Source: Clostridium thermarum | Lineage (GTDB): Bacteria; Bacillota; Clostridia; Clostridiales; Clostridiaceae | Direction: 5' to 3' | Assembly (NCBI RefSeq): GCF_006351925.1 | Contig: NZ_CP040924.1 | Location: forward strand, 2,299,860-2,363,859 | DNA: 64,000 bases | In this document: piece after piece, positions 62,245-64,000 of the stretch | Position numbering within the stretch: position 1 is the stretch's first letter | Layout: each line of letters opens with the position of its first letter | Translations under genes and position numbers: made by a program | Notes under the pieces: model-generated | Told to the model about the DNA's origin: nothing | The model's input: only the letters and a program-made list of their open reading frames with translations | Databases searched by the model: none

Positions 62245-62836
62245 CTATTACTTTTTTATCCTACACAATTTCCAGTTTCGCCGGAAGATTATTGTGATAA
62301 AAAAAGAGCACCTTGCGGTACTTTATCATTGTTAGTAAAACCTTGGAATAATCCTTAAATAGTAACTGAGTTGTTTTGGAAGAATTATTTGTGCAAAATA
62401 TTTTCTTAAATGATTTAGTGCCTAGTACTTTTTTATTTTCGTAATAATTTGAAAAATAACTTAATTTCGTGTACAATATTCATATGTTTAAAGATAATAT
62501 AATTAATAGTTTAAAAGTGTAATATTGAGAAACTCATCAACTAGGTAAAATCTTATATAATTTATCTAAACTTTAAACGGGAAACTGGACAAGATATAAT
62601 TATATACGTAGTTTTTTAAGTTTATATTTAAGTTCACTAGTGTTTAATCATTATAAATAATTACCATTGACTTTTTGAAGACCATGCTGCTATCTTAGCA
62701 AATTTTACAGAGTAAAATTATTCCATAAGAAAAGGATAGACTACACCAATTTTAAATAGAATACATTGGATAATATAGATGATATTGTCATCAATTAATA
62801 GGTTTAAATAGTCTCTCCCATGAAAATATGGCTTTA
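62245..62836. other. Non-coding gap with transposon debris
   Basis: Very AT-rich. On the minus strand a GNRA-loop terminator AGTACC-GCAA-GGTGCT plus CTTTTTTT lies at about 62291-62320. Nothing else could be assigned; no tRNA, rRNA or intact gene. Confidence 0.4.
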
Positions 62837-62935
62837 TCATAAATCTCCAAGATTGAATTTTAGGTTTTGCTTAATCCATTTGAAAAAGAGTTCAATTTCC
62901 CAAAGTTTATCAAATAATCTGATATAATCAACCAC
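62837..62935 (-). mobile_element. C-terminal remnant of an IS4-type transposase
   Basis: A short frame from a GTG reads VDYIRLFDKLWEIELFFKWI then KQNLKFNLGDL and stops. The W-x-I-E-L-F-F-K-W-I-K-Q-N-L-K pattern is the conserved end of IS4-family DDE transposases. A Shine-Dalgarno-like GGAGG lies in the stem of the inverted repeat just upstream. Nothing of the catalytic part remains. Confidence 0.6.
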
Positions 62936-62937
62936 GA

Positions 62938-63002
62938 TAGTCAGTAACCTCCTTTGTTTTTTGTAGTTGTGGTGATTATTTTAAAACAAAGGTTACTGGC
63001 TA
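62938..63002. repeat. Inverted repeat next to the transposase tail
   Basis: TCAGTAACCTCCTTTGTTTT (62941-62960) and AAAACAAAGGTTACTGGC (62983-63000) are complementary apart from a two-base bulge. Likely an insertion-sequence end or a leftover hairpin that hid the GGAGG ribosome site on the minus strand. Confidence 0.5.
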
Positions 63003-63208
63003 TTTTCACGTCTAAATTTATGGTAATAATACAAGCATATAGATGCTACGCATCTGTCAATGGAAATTTTAATCAAAGATTAAACGGTAGTGATTTAAGT
63101 TAATATTTATATTTAGAATATCTATACCTTAGTTTATATTTAACAAATATAGATCATGGTAATCTAAAAGATTAACTAAATACTTATGATTGAAAGCGAG
63201 GATAGTAT

Positions 63209-63667
63209 ATGGAAGAACAAAAAATTAAAAAAGATTTTAAACTTACCCTCGAAATAGTTAAAGAGCTTTGGACAAAAACTTATAGCACGGATGGTAAACC
63301 TGATTGGTCACATATTTTACCTTATTACGATGATGATATTTACTTTAGAGATTCAATTCAGGAAATAAAAGGCATAGATGAATTTAAGAAAATGACTGAA
63401 AGGCTTACAAAACGCTCAAAAGATTTAAATATGAAATTGGTGAAAGTTGTTCAAAATGGAAATGACATATTTCTAGAATGGGAAATGACCATTAGCTATA
63501 AAAAGTATCCTAGTTCTAAATTATATGGTCTTTCAAGATTAACAACAAATGATAAAGGTAAAATTATTGAACAGAGAGACTATTATGACTTGTGGGGAGA
63601 CATATTTGATAATATTCCTTATTGGGGTAAACAATACAGAAAATTTATGAAGAGGAAATTTGGGTGA
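63209..63667 (+). CDS. NTF2-like (SnoaL-type) small protein
   Basis: 152 residues of the cone-shaped alpha+beta-barrel NTF2-like class: an N-terminal helical stretch with VKELWTKTYSTDGKPDWSHI, then YYDDDIYFRDSIQEIKGIDE, FLEWEMTISYKKYPSS and RDYYDLWGDIFDNIPYWGKQ. Related proteins act as isomerases or binding proteins for small polyketide- or steroid-like molecules. GCGAGG precedes the ATG. The short-chain dehydrogenase starts five bases later, so they form an operon, as often for enzymes that modify a hydrophobic substrate. Confidence 0.75.
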   Translation: MEEQKIKKDFKLTLEIVKELWTKTYSTDGKPDWSHILPYYDDDIYFRDSIQEIKGIDEFKKMTERLTKRSKDLNMKLVKVVQNGNDIFLEWEMTISYKKYPSSKLYGLSRLTTNDKGKIIEQRDYYDLWGDIFDNIPYWGKQYRKFMKRKFG

Positions 63668-63672
63668 TATTA

Positions 63673-64000
63673 ATGAAAAATAATGGAATAAAATTCAAAA
63701 AATATTTTAAAGAATATCAAATTTCTAATGTCATGTCTATGATAAAAAACAATACTAAAAGTCCTGAAATTTGCCATGATGAATATAAAGATAAGCTGGT
63801 TGTAATAACTGGTGCTACATCAGGTATTGGTTATGCTACTGCTAAAAAATTTGCCTCTAAAGGTGCAAATATGATTTGCATAAATAGAAACAAAGATAAG
63901 TCTGAAATGTTAAAACATGAAATTGAAAGTAACTACAAAGTTAGTTGCGATTATATTTTAGCAGATTTTAGTAGTATAGATGATACACATAAAGTAGCTA
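63673..64000 (+). CDS. Short-chain dehydrogenase/reductase, N-terminal part (runs off the window)
   Basis: 109 codons are visible. After a 40-residue basic lead the classical SDR Rossmann motif TGATSGIG appears (residues 46-53), preceded by KLVVITG and followed by YATAKKFASKGANMICINRN, with Asn-Arg suggesting NADP preference. The ATG is five bases after the stop of the NTF2-like gene, with GGGTGAT as a weak ribosome site. The catalytic S-Y-K part lies beyond the window. Substrate unknown; probably the same pathway as the NTF2-like partner. Confidence 0.9.
   Translation, partial: MKNNGIKFKKYFKEYQISNVMSMIKNNTKSPEICHDEYKDKLVVITGATSGIGYATAKKFASKGANMICINRNKDKSEMLKHEIESNYKVSCDYILADFSSIDDTHKVA

Noticed and set aside
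62261-62476. A 71-codon minus-strand frame
   Set aside because: A GNRA-loop terminator with a T-run lies within it, there is no ribosome site and the composition is that of AT-rich non-coding DNA.

Overview
The window is a low-GC, gene-dense stretch of a chromosome from an anaerobic, spore-forming member of the Clostridia. The evidence is a one-piece pyruvate:ferredoxin oxidoreductase, a SufCBDS iron-sulfur operon, four YheC/YheD spore-coat ATP-grasp proteins, a DUF3787 spore-surface protein, RNase J, AGGAGG ribosome sites and stem-plus-T-run terminators. No rRNA, tRNA, CRISPR array or intact mobile element was seen.

Layout. 1-3932: sufC-sufB-sufD-sufS on the minus strand (sufS cut by the window edge). 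4139-7474: a small Tyr/Gly-rich repeat protein, a TtcA-like thiolase, a low-molecular-weight phosphatase and two small hypothetical proteins. 7792-10645: a response regulator followed by a sensor kinase split in two by one in-frame stop codon. 11127-13774: a PlsC acyltransferase with a zinc ribbon and a GltS glutamate carrier. 13834-18424: a HAD phosphatase, PFOR and a tiny spore protein. 18700-23439: a nucleoside (BMP-family) ABC importer. 23739-31740: four tandem YheC/YheD ATP-grasp genes, a 25-codon lysine-rich ORF at their end, and a divergent DUF2156 acyltransferase and GPH-family carrier. 31797-37915: DUF1846 protein, RNase J and a secreted protein of seven 98-residue repeats. 38124-47497: a sugar ABC importer (chvE-gguA-gguB) behind a membrane-anchored binding protein, YesN regulator, LytS/YesM kinase and a second anchored binding protein. 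47674-50181: GntR/FadR regulator and IlvD. 50216-56931: potassium channel, a LacI-GH30-MFS glycoside cluster, AIM24 and a TolB-like propeller. 57335-61668: two chemotaxis receptors. 61669-63208: transposon debris. 63209-64000: NTF2-like protein and the start of a short-chain dehydrogenase.

How the parts work together: the sugar importer, its multi-component sensor, the LacI/GH30/MFS cluster and a dead GH39 xylosidase tail all point to plant-polysaccharide sugar use; PFOR and Suf are the anaerobic core; the YheC/YheD cluster, DUF3787 and possibly the small lysine-rich ORF belong to the spore. A recurrent theme is decay: at least seven intergenic gaps hold short, frame-broken tails of former genes, and two otherwise healthy genes (sufC and the sensor kinase) carry a single-base or single-codon interruption that either marks real decay or sequence error. 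The best candidate for an undescribed system is the four-ATP-grasp plus DUF2156 plus carrier cluster with its tiny Lys/Gly/Ser peptide.
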